Source: Kiloniellaceae bacterium (GTDB lineage: Bacteria; Pseudomonadota; Alphaproteobacteria; Kiloniellales; J153). Taken from it: a stretch of 64,000 nt of DNA. Positions 34,185 to 42,628 of the stretch are shown piece after piece (positions within the stretch are counted from its first letter, which is position 1; each line of letters opens with the position of its first letter). Location of the stretch: the NCBI GenBank assembly GCA_021776095.1, contig JAJFGO010000021.1, forward strand, positions 186,001-250,000, in the 5' to 3' direction. Made by a program: the position numbers and the translations under genes. The notes under the pieces were generated by a model. That model worked only from the letters and a program-made list of their open reading frames with translations, did no database searches and had not been told where the DNA came from.

Positions 34185-34921
34185 CCGCGCTGCTGAGCCC
34201 GGAAGCCTTGGAAGCCTGCCTACGCGAGATCGGCGCGGCGCGCTATCACAACAATCATCCGTTCCATAAATTGCTGCACGGCGGCGCGTTAACCAAGGGC
34301 CAGGTCCAGGCCTGGGCGCTGAACCGCTATTGCTATCAGACCGCGATCCCGCGCAAGGACGCGGCCCTCATGGCGCGCCTGGAAGACCCCGACACCCGGC
34401 GCCTATGGCGCCAGCGTATCGTCGATCACGACGGTGAGCGCCCGGGTGAGGGCGGCATCGCCCGCTGGCTCGCGTTGACCGAGGGTCTGGGGCTGGAGCG
34501 CGACTATGTGATCTCCACACGCGGCGCCCTGCCGGCCACCAAGTTCGCGGTCGAGGCCTATATCCATTTCGTCGCCGAACGGCCGATGCTGGAAGCCATC
34601 GCCTCCTCCCTGACCGAGATGTTCTCGCCCAAGATCATCGCCGAACGGGTTGCCGGCATGCTGGCGAATTACGATTTCGTGGACGAAAAGACCCTGGCTT
34701 ATTTCAACGCCCGCCTGAGTCAGGCGCCGCGCGACGCCGACCACGCCCTCGACTACGTCAAATCCCACGCGCGCACGCCGGAGCAACAACAGGCCGTGCT
34801 GGATGCCCTAACCTTCAAGTGCAGCGTCCTTTGGGCCCAACTCGACGCGCTCTATTTCGCTTATGTCGAGCCGAAGTTGCCGCCGCCCGACGCCTTTATC
34901 CCGGAGGACATGAGGGGATGA
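34181..34921 (+). CDS. pqqC: Pyrroloquinoline-quinone synthase PqqC
   Basis: A 246-residue cofactorless oxidase that performs the final eight-electron oxidation to PQQ. Characteristic segments are YHNNHPFHKLLHGG, LNRYCYQTAIPRKDA, RIVDHDGERPGEGGI and EMFSPKIIAER, with the pocket His and Arg residues preserved. It is a single-domain protein, not the PqqCD fusion found in some methylotrophs. It overlaps pqqB at the 5' end and pqqE at the 3' end by four bases each. Confidence 0.95.
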   Translation: MTALLSPEALEACLREIGAARYHNNHPFHKLLHGGALTKGQVQAWALNRYCYQTAIPRKDAALMARLEDPDTRRLWRQRIVDHDGERPGEGGIARWLALTEGLGLERDYVISTRGALPATKFAVEAYIHFVAERPMLEAIASSLTEMFSPKIIAERVAGMLANYDFVDEKTLAYFNARLSQAPRDADHALDYVKSHARTPEQQQAVLDALTFKCSVLWAQLDALYFAYVEPKLPPPDAFIPEDMRG

Positions 34922-36039
34922 GCGAGGCGATGCCCGAGGTCCGCCGCGACGCCGGACCGGCGCCACCGCTGGCGGTGCTCTTCGAACTCTCGCACCGTTG
35001 CCCGCTGCAGTGCCCCTATTGTTCCAATCCCCTGGCCCTCGAACGCGCCCAGGGCGAACTCGATACCGCGACTTGGCTGCGCGTCTTGGACGAGGCCGAG
35101 GACCTCGGCATCTTGCAGGTTCACTTCTCCGGCGGCGAGCCGACGGTCCGCAAGGACCTGGAGGACCTAGTTGCCCACGCCGCCCAGCTTGGGCTTTATT
35201 CCAACCTCATCACGTCCGGCGTTCTGATCGACCGCGACCGCCTCCTGCATTTGGCCGAGCTTGGCCTCGACCACCTGCAACTCAGCATCCAGGACAGCGA
35301 TCCGGAAAACGCCGACCGCATCGGCGGTTACCGGGGCGGCCACGCCAAGAAGTTGGCCCTGGCCGGCTGGGTCCGCGAGGCCGGCCTGCCCCTGACCGTC
35401 AACGCCCCCGTGCATCGGCAGAACCTGGAGCACCTGGAAGACACGATCGAGCTGGCGGTGGCCCTGGGCGCCAGACGGCTCGAGGTCGCGCATGTGCAGT
35501 ACTATGGCTGGGGCCTGAAGAACCGCGCGGCGCTCATGCCGACGCGAGCGCAGCTCGAGCGCGCGACAGAGGTGGTCGAGGCGGCCCGAAAGCGCCTCAA
35601 AGGCGTCCTGGTCTTCGACTATGTGGTGCCGGATTACTACGCGCGCCGGCCCAAGGCCTGCATGGGCGGCTGGGCCCGCCAGTTCCTGAACATCGCGCCC
35701 GGCGGCAAGGTCCTGCCCTGCCACGCCGCCGAATCCATCCCGGGGCTGGAATTCGACAACGTCAAGGACCGCCCCTTAAGCGAAATATGGCGCAGTTCGC
35801 AGGCTTTCCAGCGCTTTCGCGGCACCGACTGGATGCCCGAGCCCTGCCGAAGCTGCGAGCAACGCGAGATCGACTGGGGCGGCTGCCGCTGCCAAGCCTT
35901 CGCCATCACCGGAAACGCGGCCGCCACCGACCCGGCCTGTGCCCTATCGCCCGATCACGGGGCCCTGGTCGCCCTTGCCGAGGCCGAATCGCACCGCGAG
36001 GCCCCCGCCTTCACCTACCGCCGGATCGGCGGCAGCTGA
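34918..36039 (+). CDS. pqqE: PqqE, radical-SAM PqqA peptide cyclase
   Basis: 373 residues from ATG 34918, which overlaps the pqqC stop. The radical-SAM cluster is CPLQCPYC (CxxxCxxC), in LFELSHRCPLQCPYCSNPL. The C-terminal SPASM region carries the further Cys set CMGGWARQF, LPCHAAE and CRSCEQREIDWGGCRCQ, as expected for auxiliary Fe-S clusters. It cross-links Glu and Tyr of PqqA. The usual pqqD gene between pqqC and pqqE is absent. Confidence 0.93.
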   Translation: MSEAMPEVRRDAGPAPPLAVLFELSHRCPLQCPYCSNPLALERAQGELDTATWLRVLDEAEDLGILQVHFSGGEPTVRKDLEDLVAHAAQLGLYSNLITSGVLIDRDRLLHLAELGLDHLQLSIQDSDPENADRIGGYRGGHAKKLALAGWVREAGLPLTVNAPVHRQNLEHLEDTIELAVALGARRLEVAHVQYYGWGLKNRAALMPTRAQLERATEVVEAARKRLKGVLVFDYVVPDYYARRPKACMGGWARQFLNIAPGGKVLPCHAAESIPGLEFDNVKDRPLSEIWRSSQAFQRFRGTDWMPEPCRSCEQREIDWGGCRCQAFAITGNAAATDPACALSPDHGALVALAEAESHREAPAFTYRRIGGS

Positions 36040-36203
36040 ACGCCGGCGCGCCGCCGGGCATCTCCAGTATTAACCGGGCCTTCACCTAAGTCCGTGTAAA
36101 CCATAAGGACTGGAACCTCCGCTCCGGCGGTCGGGTCCGGAACGGAAATACAGGCCTCAAGGTGCGTCAGGCCGCGCCCCACGGCAGTGACACGAGGCAA
36201 TAA

Positions 36204-36232
36204 CGCGTCCAACTCCCGGTGAGTCGGACGCG
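36204..36232 (-). terminator. Hairpin downstream of tRNA-Arg
   Basis: CGCGTCC (36204-36210) pairs with GGACGCG (36226-36232). Inside it, after one mismatch, ACTC (36212-36215) pairs with GAGT (36221-36224) around a five-base loop. It lies 35 bases past the tRNA 3' end on the tRNA strand, where a weak TTATTG tail follows, so it may terminate the tRNA transcript. Confidence 0.4.
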
Positions 36233-36266
36233 GTAACTAGAGAAACCAATAAGCGATTGAAATGAT

Positions 36267-36343
36267 TGGCGCGCCCGGGAAGACTCGAACTCCCAACCTC
36301 CTGATCCGTAGTCAGACGCTCTATCCAATTGAGCTACGGGCGC
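36267..36343 (-). tRNA. tRNA-Arg (anticodon ACG)
   Basis: On the minus strand the acceptor GCGCCCG pairs with CGGGCGC, the discriminator is G and CCA is encoded (77 bases). The anticodon stem TCTGA/TCAGG closes the loop CTACGGA, giving anticodon ACG; the T loop contains TTCGAGT. A34 of this tRNA is the target of TadA, whose gene lies at 40904-41362. Confidence 0.96.
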
Positions 36344-36438
36344 GGCGCGCGGGCGAATCGGCGGTAAATACCTCCACCGGATCGCAAAGCGCGCGGACAT
36401 TACGCGAGGCCGCCGTCAGGCGCAAGGGCTTCGCAAGC

Positions 36439-36462
36439 GGCTGGAATCATAGGATTCCAGCC
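36439..36462. repeat. Perfect 10-bp hairpin between tRNA-Arg and lipoprotein gene
   Basis: GGCTGGAATC (36439-36448) and GATTCCAGCC (36453-36462) around ATAG. There is no U-tract on either strand. It lies in the divergent region between tRNA-Arg and the OmpA-like lipoprotein and could be an operator or leader structure. Confidence 0.45.
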
Positions 36463-36599
36463 AATAGAGCCGGGGAAATGTGACTTGTACGCCCAGAATC
36501 GATCCAGTACTATCGCCGCGCGCTTCGGGGGGACGAGAACAAGCGGCTCTTGCTTATTTGAGGGCTTCATTGTTCGCGGAATATTCGGTGGGAATCTCC

Positions 36600-37787
36600 A
36601 TGTATAAAAGAGAAACCTCTCTGGTCCGACGGGTCGCACCCGTCGCGGCGGCGACATTATTCTTGAGCGCCTGCGCCTTTGCCGACGAGGCCTTGCTTCC
36701 CTCCCTGACCGGCGAACCCGCGCCCAGCACCCAAACCAGCGCCACGGCACAGCCCGCCTCCCAAGCCGGGACGCAGACGGCGCAGACCCAGGCGGCGCAA
36801 TCGCAACCGACCGGCGGCGCACCCTCGCTGTTCGGAAGCTCGAACTTCGAGGCACCGGGAGTCACCACCGGACAACCGAGCGGCACCCACGTCGGCCAAA
36901 AGATCGAGGAACTGCGCGGCGATCTGGCGCGGCTTCAGTCGCGCATGTCGGACCACAACAGCCAACTCCAGGCCCAGCGCGCCGCCGCCCGGCAGAGCGC
37001 GAACGCCTATCACAGCCAAGTGGGCGACGTGAATTCGCGCCTGCAAATCGGCACCACCCCGGGCAATCCGGAGTTGGTCGCCCAGTGGAACCAGGCCCAA
37101 GTCGAGTTGAACAACGTCGGCGCCAGCATCTCGGTTCTCAACACCCTGGCCAGCGAGGCCGCCTCCACGTCGGCCCTGGCGGCCTTCCTGCTGGAATCGA
37201 CCCGCGCGACCTTCGAGCTGCGCGGCGCGGTCGAGGAAGACCATCGCCAGTTGGCGGTGCTGGAAGACGAGGTCAACAAGACCGTGGTGGTCGTCGACCG
37301 CCTGCTCAACGAGCTTTCCGAAGACGTGGCGCGGACCCAGAATTACTTTACCGCAGAGCGCTCGAACCTGACCGCCATGCAGGTCGCGATCGACAACGGC
37401 GAATACATCGGCGGCAGTCTGGCCAGTAGAGCCTACGGCGTGCCCACGCCGCCGCCGTCAGGTGGCGGCGCCGCGCTGGTCGGCCAGCGTCAGCCCCTGG
37501 TGGTGATTCGCTTCGCCGACCCCAACGTCGAATACGAACAGGCCCTGTTCACGGTCGTGAGCCGCGCCTTGCAGCGCAAGCCGAACGCCGGGTTCGATCT
37601 GGTCGCGATCGCGCCCAACACTGGAAGTCCGGCTCAGGTCTCCCTGGCCACCAGCAAGTCGCGGCGCAACGCGGAAAATGTCTTGCGCTCCCTGACCAGC
37701 ATGGGCCTTCCGGCCGACCGGATCACGCTTTCCGCGACCAGCAGCGGCCAGGCCCAGTCCAACGAGGTGCACGTCTACGTGCGTTGA
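36600..37787 (+). CDS. OmpA-like lipoprotein with coiled coil
   Basis: 395 residues from ATG 36600. The signal peptide ends in lipobox LSAC (residue ~21), so it is lipidated. A Thr/Gln/Ala-rich linker is followed by helical, coiled-coil-prone segments with LRGDLARLQSRMSDHNSQLQ and VEEDHRQLAVLEDEVNK. The C-terminal ~90 residues, with SKSRRNAENVLRSLTSMG and ITLSATSSG, resemble a diverged OmpA-like periplasmic domain that may bind peptidoglycan. It converges on the ParA/SPOR pair, separated by a candidate structured RNA. Role probably in envelope integrity. Confidence 0.65.
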   Translation: MYKRETSLVRRVAPVAAATLFLSACAFADEALLPSLTGEPAPSTQTSATAQPASQAGTQTAQTQAAQSQPTGGAPSLFGSSNFEAPGVTTGQPSGTHVGQKIEELRGDLARLQSRMSDHNSQLQAQRAAARQSANAYHSQVGDVNSRLQIGTTPGNPELVAQWNQAQVELNNVGASISVLNTLASEAASTSALAAFLLESTRATFELRGAVEEDHRQLAVLEDEVNKTVVVVDRLLNELSEDVARTQNYFTAERSNLTAMQVAIDNGEYIGGSLASRAYGVPTPPPSGGGAALVGQRQPLVVIRFADPNVEYEQALFTVVSRALQRKPNAGFDLVAIAPNTGSPAQVSLATSKSRRNAENVLRSLTSMGLPADRITLSATSSGQAQSNEVHVYVR

Positions 37788-37889
37788 ACCCGGCGGCTCT
37801 CGCCTGCCTTAACAAGCTCCCCGACGAACCCGATCAGGCCCCTACCCCCAAGATGTGGAGTGGATCTGTGCGACAGCTACAAAATTTGG

Positions 37890-38012
37890 TTGACGCAACG
37901 CGACAGCGCTTGATATCAGGGCGGCATAGGTGCATGGACGCGGGCCCATGAATAACCCTGACGACTCGGCCCGGTTTGGCGTCGCCGCTCAGGCGGTGCG
38001 CCGGACCGGGCC
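37890..38012 (+). ncRNA. Candidate structured RNA or long hairpin element
   Basis: A 334-base gap (37788-38121) between convergent genes holds a TTGACG (37890-37895) 16 bases before GATATC (37912-37917). Next come CATGG (37933-37937) pairing with CCATG (37946-37950), and CAGGG (37917-37921) with CCCTG (37956-37960). The last element is a 14-bp stem, 37968-37981 with 37999-38012, with two G-U pairs on the plus strand and an inner 4-bp hairpin. There is no U-tract on either strand. This could be a small RNA, or a complex 3' structure of the lipoprotein mRNA. Confidence 0.4.
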
Positions 38013-38121
38013 GTTGTCATTGCGGCCCCATCGATAGGGTTCCGTTTCTTGGCGTGCGACATCGCCGGAAAAGCGGAAACCGCCTCTCCAGATTAGATTT
38101 CGGCCGGATTGGACTGGGAAA

Positions 38122-39969
38122 CTAGTTCCCGGCTCTGGTCCGCACGACCAGGCACTCTTGCTGGGCGGCGGCCCGGAACCGCGCGCAGAAACGCACGGCG
38201 TCGCCTTGTGCTTGAAAATGGCCCGTGCGAATCCGGATCACCGTACCGCGCTGCGACAGCTTGGTCTCGTGCAGGTTCAGGGCCATGCCGCCGAGAACCT
38301 CGGGGAATCGCGATTGAAGCTTTTGCCATTCGCGGTGTGCCCCGTCGCGAGTCTTGACCGAGGCCAATTGCACTTCGAAATCGGCGCTCGCGGCGCCGCC
38401 GGCGGCAGATTCGGCAGCCCCGGCATCGGCCAAGACCGGCTTGCGTTCGGGGATCGGTGCCGCCTGACCGCCTGAGCCAGGCAAGCTCGATGGCTTGCGT
38501 GGCGGGACCGGGGCCAAAACGCCGCTCTCCTTCAAAGGTACTTGCGCGCCGCCCTCCGTTTCCGGTGCGGCGGCCTCCGGCGAGGCCGGATCCAACGGCG
38601 TTGAGTCCTTAGGCGCGGCGTCCAGAGGCGCTGGAACCGCCGTGTTGCCCTGAGCAGGCAGTTCGCTTGCAGGCAGCGTGTCGCTCGAACTTGGCGCGGC
38701 GCCCACCGGTCGCGCTTCAGCGGGCACGCTGACCTTGCCCTGGACCGATTTGAGGACCAGGCCAACTTCATGCCCACCCTGGGTCAGCGGCACCTCGGGA
38801 ATGAAGACCCATTCGCCGAAGGCGTCCGCCTGAACGGTGCCGATCGGGTTTCCGTTATCCAAGACGATCAGTTCGCTGTGAGGCGCGGCACGGCCGGCGA
38901 TCACGGCATCGCCATTGGCCTCGATTCGCACCAGGTCGACCGAGGGCGCCTGTGGCGCCGCCCCTGAGGCCTCAGAGGCCCCGGAGTCGGGCACCGCGGA
39001 TTTCTGGGCCGGGGATGGCGTGCTCTCCACGGTCTCGGCGGCTGTGTCTGAAACGGCGGTGTCTCCGGCAGTCGACTCCGTACTCTGCGCCGCCGCTGGA
39101 GAGTCGGGTGCGGCTCGGGTTTCGGTTGCATCCTGCGGTTCGGGCGCCTGCGACTGGAAGGACCACCAGGCCAGGCCGCCGATCAAGAGGCACACTGCGG
39201 CGCCGATGCCCAGCCAACGTCCCATCTCCGTGCGCCGGGTTTCCTGAAGGGAATCGACTCCGATCCGCCAGGATGGCTCCGCGACCGGGGCTTGAGCGGC
39301 CTCGGTGCTGGCCGCTTCGGCACCGGCGGTTTCCGCGCCGGCGGTCTCGGTGTCGGCGCTGTTGTCTTCGGCGGGCAGCAGCACGGTCCAGGCTTCGGTC
39401 GGCGACTTCGGGGCCGTCGTTTGCGGGTCCGCCGGCTCGCCGCTTTGCCGCGCCGGTCCGCACGGCATGTCTGGAGCGTGGATCGGCACCGCGTCGGGAA
39501 TCCGGATCGTCAATCGGGAGGGCTGGATCCTCAGCGCGCCAGAGTCGTCAGGGAACAGCAGCTTGCTTGCCGGTTGTGCGCCAATTGCCGGTTTTGGCGG
39601 CGGTGCCTCCGAGTCCTCAAGTGCCGCTGTTGCCTTTGCTGAGTCGGCCGCTTGGTCCACCCGCACCAAGAGGTCCGGCGTAACCAGTTCCCACACCTCG
39701 CCGTCGGCGGGCCGGGGCCGATGCAGCGCGAAGGGCAGCAGGCTGGCCGGCGGTGGCGGTTCCCCCAGGGAATCGGAGGGGGTTTCGGCCTCGGACCCCG
39801 CGACCAGAGCCAGTTGAACCGGCTCGCGGATACTGGCGCGGCCCTCGCCGGCCTCCAGGGTAGGTTCGGGGTCTAAATCTTTAGCCGCCGCCTTGCGTAA
39901 CCCGAGCGGCGTGGCGGTGCCCTTGCGGACCAGAAGCCCGCCGGTCGAGGGAAGCTTATGCAGCGTCAT
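38122..39969 (-). CDS. Membrane-anchored SPOR-domain protein
   Basis: 615 residues. A cytoplasmic Pro/Ala/Glu-rich, largely disordered region (1-250) is followed by one transmembrane helix, WLGIGAAVCLLIGGLAWW. Next comes a low-complexity linker and a bacterial Ig-like module with VIAGRAAPHSELIVLDNG. A C-terminal SPOR domain (about 530-610) with DFEVQLASVKTRDGAHREW should bind denuded septal peptidoglycan. Its start overlaps the ParA stop by four bases (39966-39969), so the two are made together. A role in division, septal remodelling or pole marking is inferred. Confidence 0.75.
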   Translation of the reverse strand: MTLHKLPSTGGLLVRKGTATPLGLRKAAAKDLDPEPTLEAGEGRASIREPVQLALVAGSEAETPSDSLGEPPPPASLLPFALHRPRPADGEVWELVTPDLLVRVDQAADSAKATAALEDSEAPPPKPAIGAQPASKLLFPDDSGALRIQPSRLTIRIPDAVPIHAPDMPCGPARQSGEPADPQTTAPKSPTEAWTVLLPAEDNSADTETAGAETAGAEAASTEAAQAPVAEPSWRIGVDSLQETRRTEMGRWLGIGAAVCLLIGGLAWWSFQSQAPEPQDATETRAAPDSPAAAQSTESTAGDTAVSDTAAETVESTPSPAQKSAVPDSGASEASGAAPQAPSVDLVRIEANGDAVIAGRAAPHSELIVLDNGNPIGTVQADAFGEWVFIPEVPLTQGGHEVGLVLKSVQGKVSVPAEARPVGAAPSSSDTLPASELPAQGNTAVPAPLDAAPKDSTPLDPASPEAAAPETEGGAQVPLKESGVLAPVPPRKPSSLPGSGGQAAPIPERKPVLADAGAAESAAGGAASADFEVQLASVKTRDGAHREWQKLQSRFPEVLGGMALNLHETKLSQRGTVIRIRTGHFQAQGDAVRFCARFRAAAQQECLVVRTRAGN

Positions 39970-40679
39970 GAAACCTCAGGCCGCACGGCAGTGCCAGAGT
40001 TCGAGAACTTTTGTGTGGACGGCATGGGCGGCAGGGTCGGCAAGTTGAGCGGACGCGCGGCCCCGGCCAGGCGGTTGCGCAAGTAACTCCATAATTGGCC
40101 AATTTCTTCCGTCGAGCGGGACTTACCTGGCAGTTCCATGACCGTGCGCCCATCGATCATGCTGGCGGCGAAATCGACCCGCTGATGAACGATGGTCGGC
40201 GCCAGCATGCCGTACTGCGACAGGATGGCGATGGCTTCGTTGGTGATCCGCGCGCGCGGGGCGGCGCCGTTCAATACGAAGACCAGGGGCCGCCCTAAAT
40301 GTTCGACCAACTCTACGGTGGCCCCGACCGAACGCAGATCGTGCGGGCTGGGCCGGCTTGGAATAACCACCAGATCGGACAAGCGAATGACGTCCGCTAT
40401 CGTCGAGCTGAGCGCGGGTGGCGTATCGATCACCAGCAACCCTATGCCCAGATCGCGTAAACGCTCGATGTCCTTGGGCAGATCGGGGACCGAGGTATGG
40501 ACGAAGACCGGCGTCTGCGCGGCTCGCCTATTCCACCAGTCCGCCAGGCTGCCTTGAGGATCGGCATCCACCAATGCAACCGGCCCCGAACCGGCCAACT
40601 CCGCCTGGACCGCGAGATGACCAGCTAACGTCGTTTTCCCGGAGCCTCCCTTGCGCGAGGCGACCACGATTACTTTCAT
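39966..40679 (-). CDS. ParA-family ATPase
   Basis: A 237-residue P-loop ATPase with the deviant Walker A KGGSGKTTLAGHL (11-23), the Asp in DADPQGSLADWW, and the switch II VIDTPP near residue 84. It is short, without an N-terminal DNA-binding extension, and its C-terminus is a Pro-rich tail (about 207-237). Such orphan ParA/MinD-like proteins position cellular cargo or the division site on nucleoid or membrane. The overlapping partner encodes a SPOR membrane protein, which is the most likely cargo. No parB gene is adjacent. Confidence 0.82.
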   Translation of the reverse strand: MKVIVVASRKGGSGKTTLAGHLAVQAELAGSGPVALVDADPQGSLADWWNRRAAQTPVFVHTSVPDLPKDIERLRDLGIGLLVIDTPPALSSTIADVIRLSDLVVIPSRPSPHDLRSVGATVELVEHLGRPLVFVLNGAAPRARITNEAIAILSQYGMLAPTIVHQRVDFAASMIDGRTVMELPGKSRSTEEIGQLWSYLRNRLAGAARPLNLPTLPPMPSTQKFSNSGTAVRPEVS

Positions 40680-40903
40680 CAGACTTTGACCCGCCCATTA
40701 TCGCCGGATCGAACAACAGCGCGGATTACCTGGCGCCGCATCTCATGACCAGCTTCTGTGACCACTATATATGCCGTTCCTGTCTCTCACTTCTACAATA
40801 TATCGTCAGGACAGGAAAGCCTTGAAGACCTCGATTCCATTGTTTTCTTTATCCAGCAGCGCGCGATGACCTAAGTCAAAGCGGCCCTTTCGTCAAACAG
40901 GTT

Positions 40904-41362
40904 TCACCGGCGCGACAAGAAAAACGTCTTGAGCAAAGCGGCGCTTTGGCTTTCTTCAATGCCGCCGAAAACCTCCGGCCGATGATGGCATGTGGTTTGC
41001 TCGAAAATGCGCGCGCCGTGATCCACGCCGCCACCCTTTGGATCGTAGGCACCGAAGTAGAGTCGACGTATGTGTGCTAACGAAATTGCCGCCGCGCACA
41101 TGGCGCAAGGCTCCAGCGTGACATAGAGATCGGCCTGGATAAGCCGCTTGGCGCCGAGTCGCTCCGCCGCGGCACGAAGGACAAGCATTTCCGCGTGCGC
41201 GGTCGGATCGTGTTGGGTTTCAACGCGGTTGTGAGCCCGCGCCAGCAAATCGCCCGTGGCGCCATCGATCAGGACCGCACCGACCGGCACTTCGCCCAGC
41301 TCGGCGCCGGCCCGCGCCTCGTGCAGAGCCAAGTTCATGGGCGAGGAGCGGGTCGCGGCCAT
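40904..41362 (-). CDS. tadA: tRNA-specific adenosine deaminase
   Basis: A 152-residue zinc deaminase that converts A34 to inosine in tRNA-Arg(ACG), allowing CGU, CGC and CGA to be read. The zinc site is H56 and E58 in AHAEM plus C86 and C89 in EPCAMC; the AEVPVGAVL-type start appears as GEVPVGAVL (23-31). Normal length. Its substrate tRNA-Arg(ACG) is encoded at 36267-36343. No other genes overlap; the 224 bases to parA hold nothing recognisable. Confidence 0.94.
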   Translation of the reverse strand: MAATRSSPMNLALHEARAGAELGEVPVGAVLIDGATGDLLARAHNRVETQHDPTAHAEMLVLRAAAERLGAKRLIQADLYVTLEPCAMCAAAISLAHIRRLYFGAYDPKGGGVDHGARIFEQTTCHHRPEVFGGIEESQSAALLKTFFLSRR

Positions 41363-41501
41363 GAGCGCAAGGTGCCGCCGGTGCGCGATCCGGTCAAGCG
41401 TCGCCGTGCCGGCATGCTTGCCTTAGATCAATTCCGAACCGCTGCCATCCAGCTAGGATAGGCAGAGATGTAACGTGCAATCCCGACCATGAGGCGCCGC
41501 C

Positions 41502-41909
41502 ATGTTGGAAGTAGATCCTGAGTCCGTGTACTTCTTGGTCCTGAAAGCGCGCGAATTCGATGAAAAGGATCTGCCGGGCGAAAGCGCCGATTCAGAAGCC
41601 GGCCCGGCGGATGAGCAGATAGACCGCAACATGGACTACTTCGATGGCGATCCGGTCGCTCAGGAAATCAAGGACGCGATCGACGGCATGAACGACGACC
41701 ATCAGGCCGAGTTGGTCGCCCTGACCTGGCTGGGGCGGGGCGACTTCACCGCCACCGATTGGCACGAAGCGGTCCAAACCGCGCGCGAACGCCGTACCAA
41801 TCCAACGTCGGAATACCTCCTGGGCACGCCTATGCTGGGCGACTACTTGGAGGAGGGTTTGACGATCCTCGGCTACACCGTCGAAGACCTGGAGCCGAGC
41901 GGGGCCTAG
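41502..41909 (+). CDS. DUF3775 family protein
   Basis: A 135-residue acidic protein with the DUF3775 pattern: an early YFLVLKAREFDEKD segment, VAQEIKDAIDGMNDDHQAELVALTWLGRGDF in the middle and PTSEYLLGTPMLGDYLEEGLTILG at the end. Common in alphaproteobacteria, no known function. It is divergent from tadA and convergent with the Lrp-type regulator. Highly acidic composition suggests a cytosolic, possibly regulatory, small protein. Confidence 0.8.
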   Translation: MLEVDPESVYFLVLKAREFDEKDLPGESADSEAGPADEQIDRNMDYFDGDPVAQEIKDAIDGMNDDHQAELVALTWLGRGDFTATDWHEAVQTARERRTNPTSEYLLGTPMLGDYLEEGLTILGYTVEDLEPSGA

Positions 41910-41953
41910 GCCAGCGTCAAGACAGGCCCGCTCCAGCGCGAAACGGCCAGGCG

Positions 41954-42472
41954 TTAATCCATGCCGCCGTTGTCGGCCTGCGGATCGGCGCCGAGCGGCC
42001 GGTTGGGTTCGATCGGAACGCCGGGCGTGGACTTGGACGTTTGGATCACCTGAATAGTCTGGACCGTTACGACGTGCGCTTGGCCCGTCAGGTCGGTCGT
42101 CAGCTGGTTTTCGTGCGCGGTGTTGCGCGCAACCATCTTCAGGACGAAGTCATGCGGGCCGCGGGCCATATGGCATTCGCGAACTTCCGGCCATTCGGCC
42201 ATGGCGCGCTCGAAACCGCTGAGCACGCCCTCCGATTGGCTATCCAGGCCGACCAGGGCAAAAAAGGAGACATCGAACCCCAGGGACTCGCCGCTTAGCT
42301 CCGCGTGATAACCCTTGATGAACCCGGCTTCCTCCAACGCCCGAACCCGGCGCAGGCAGGGCGGCGCCGAAATTCCGGCACGGCGCGCTAGATCGACATT
42401 GGTTATGCGCCCGTCGTCTTGCAGGTCCATCAGGATATGCAGATCGATCCGGTCCAACTTGACCCGGCGCAT
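41954..42472 (-). CDS. Lrp/AsnC-family transcriptional regulator
   Basis: A 172-residue DNA-binding protein. The N-terminal winged HTH is seen as DLQDDGRITNVDLARRAGIS (15-34) followed by PPCLRRVRALEEAGFIKGY, and the C-terminal ACT-like RAM domain (about 70-150) contains HDFVLKMVARN. A leucine, alanine or other amino acid is the probable effector. The C-terminus is about 15 residues longer than the usual 155. It is divergent from the ELM1-like gene; the region between could carry its operator. Confidence 0.9.
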   Translation of the reverse strand: MRRVKLDRIDLHILMDLQDDGRITNVDLARRAGISAPPCLRRVRALEEAGFIKGYHAELSGESLGFDVSFFALVGLDSQSEGVLSGFERAMAEWPEVRECHMARGPHDFVLKMVARNTAHENQLTTDLTGQAHVVTVQTIQVIQTSKSTPGVPIEPNRPLGADPQADNGGMD

Positions 42473-42628
42473 ATGAGACTCCCCGAAAAACGTACTGTCG
42501 TTCGATACCGATATCGCGCAAGGATATTACCGACCGCCATGGGATTCGCCAAGCCTGAGCGAATGTTTTGGCGGTCCCGTGATGCGGCGACTTGCCAGTC
42601 CTGCCGGGGAACGCAATAGTCCGGCCGC

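Noticed and set aside
33208-36039. Hidden pqqD inside or beside the pqq genes
   Set aside because: pqqC and pqqE overlap by four bases, both have normal lengths, and no other frame resembles PqqD.
36015-36212. Small minus-strand open frame across the end of pqqE
   Set aside because: No ribosome binding site or family, and it overlaps a well-supported coding end.
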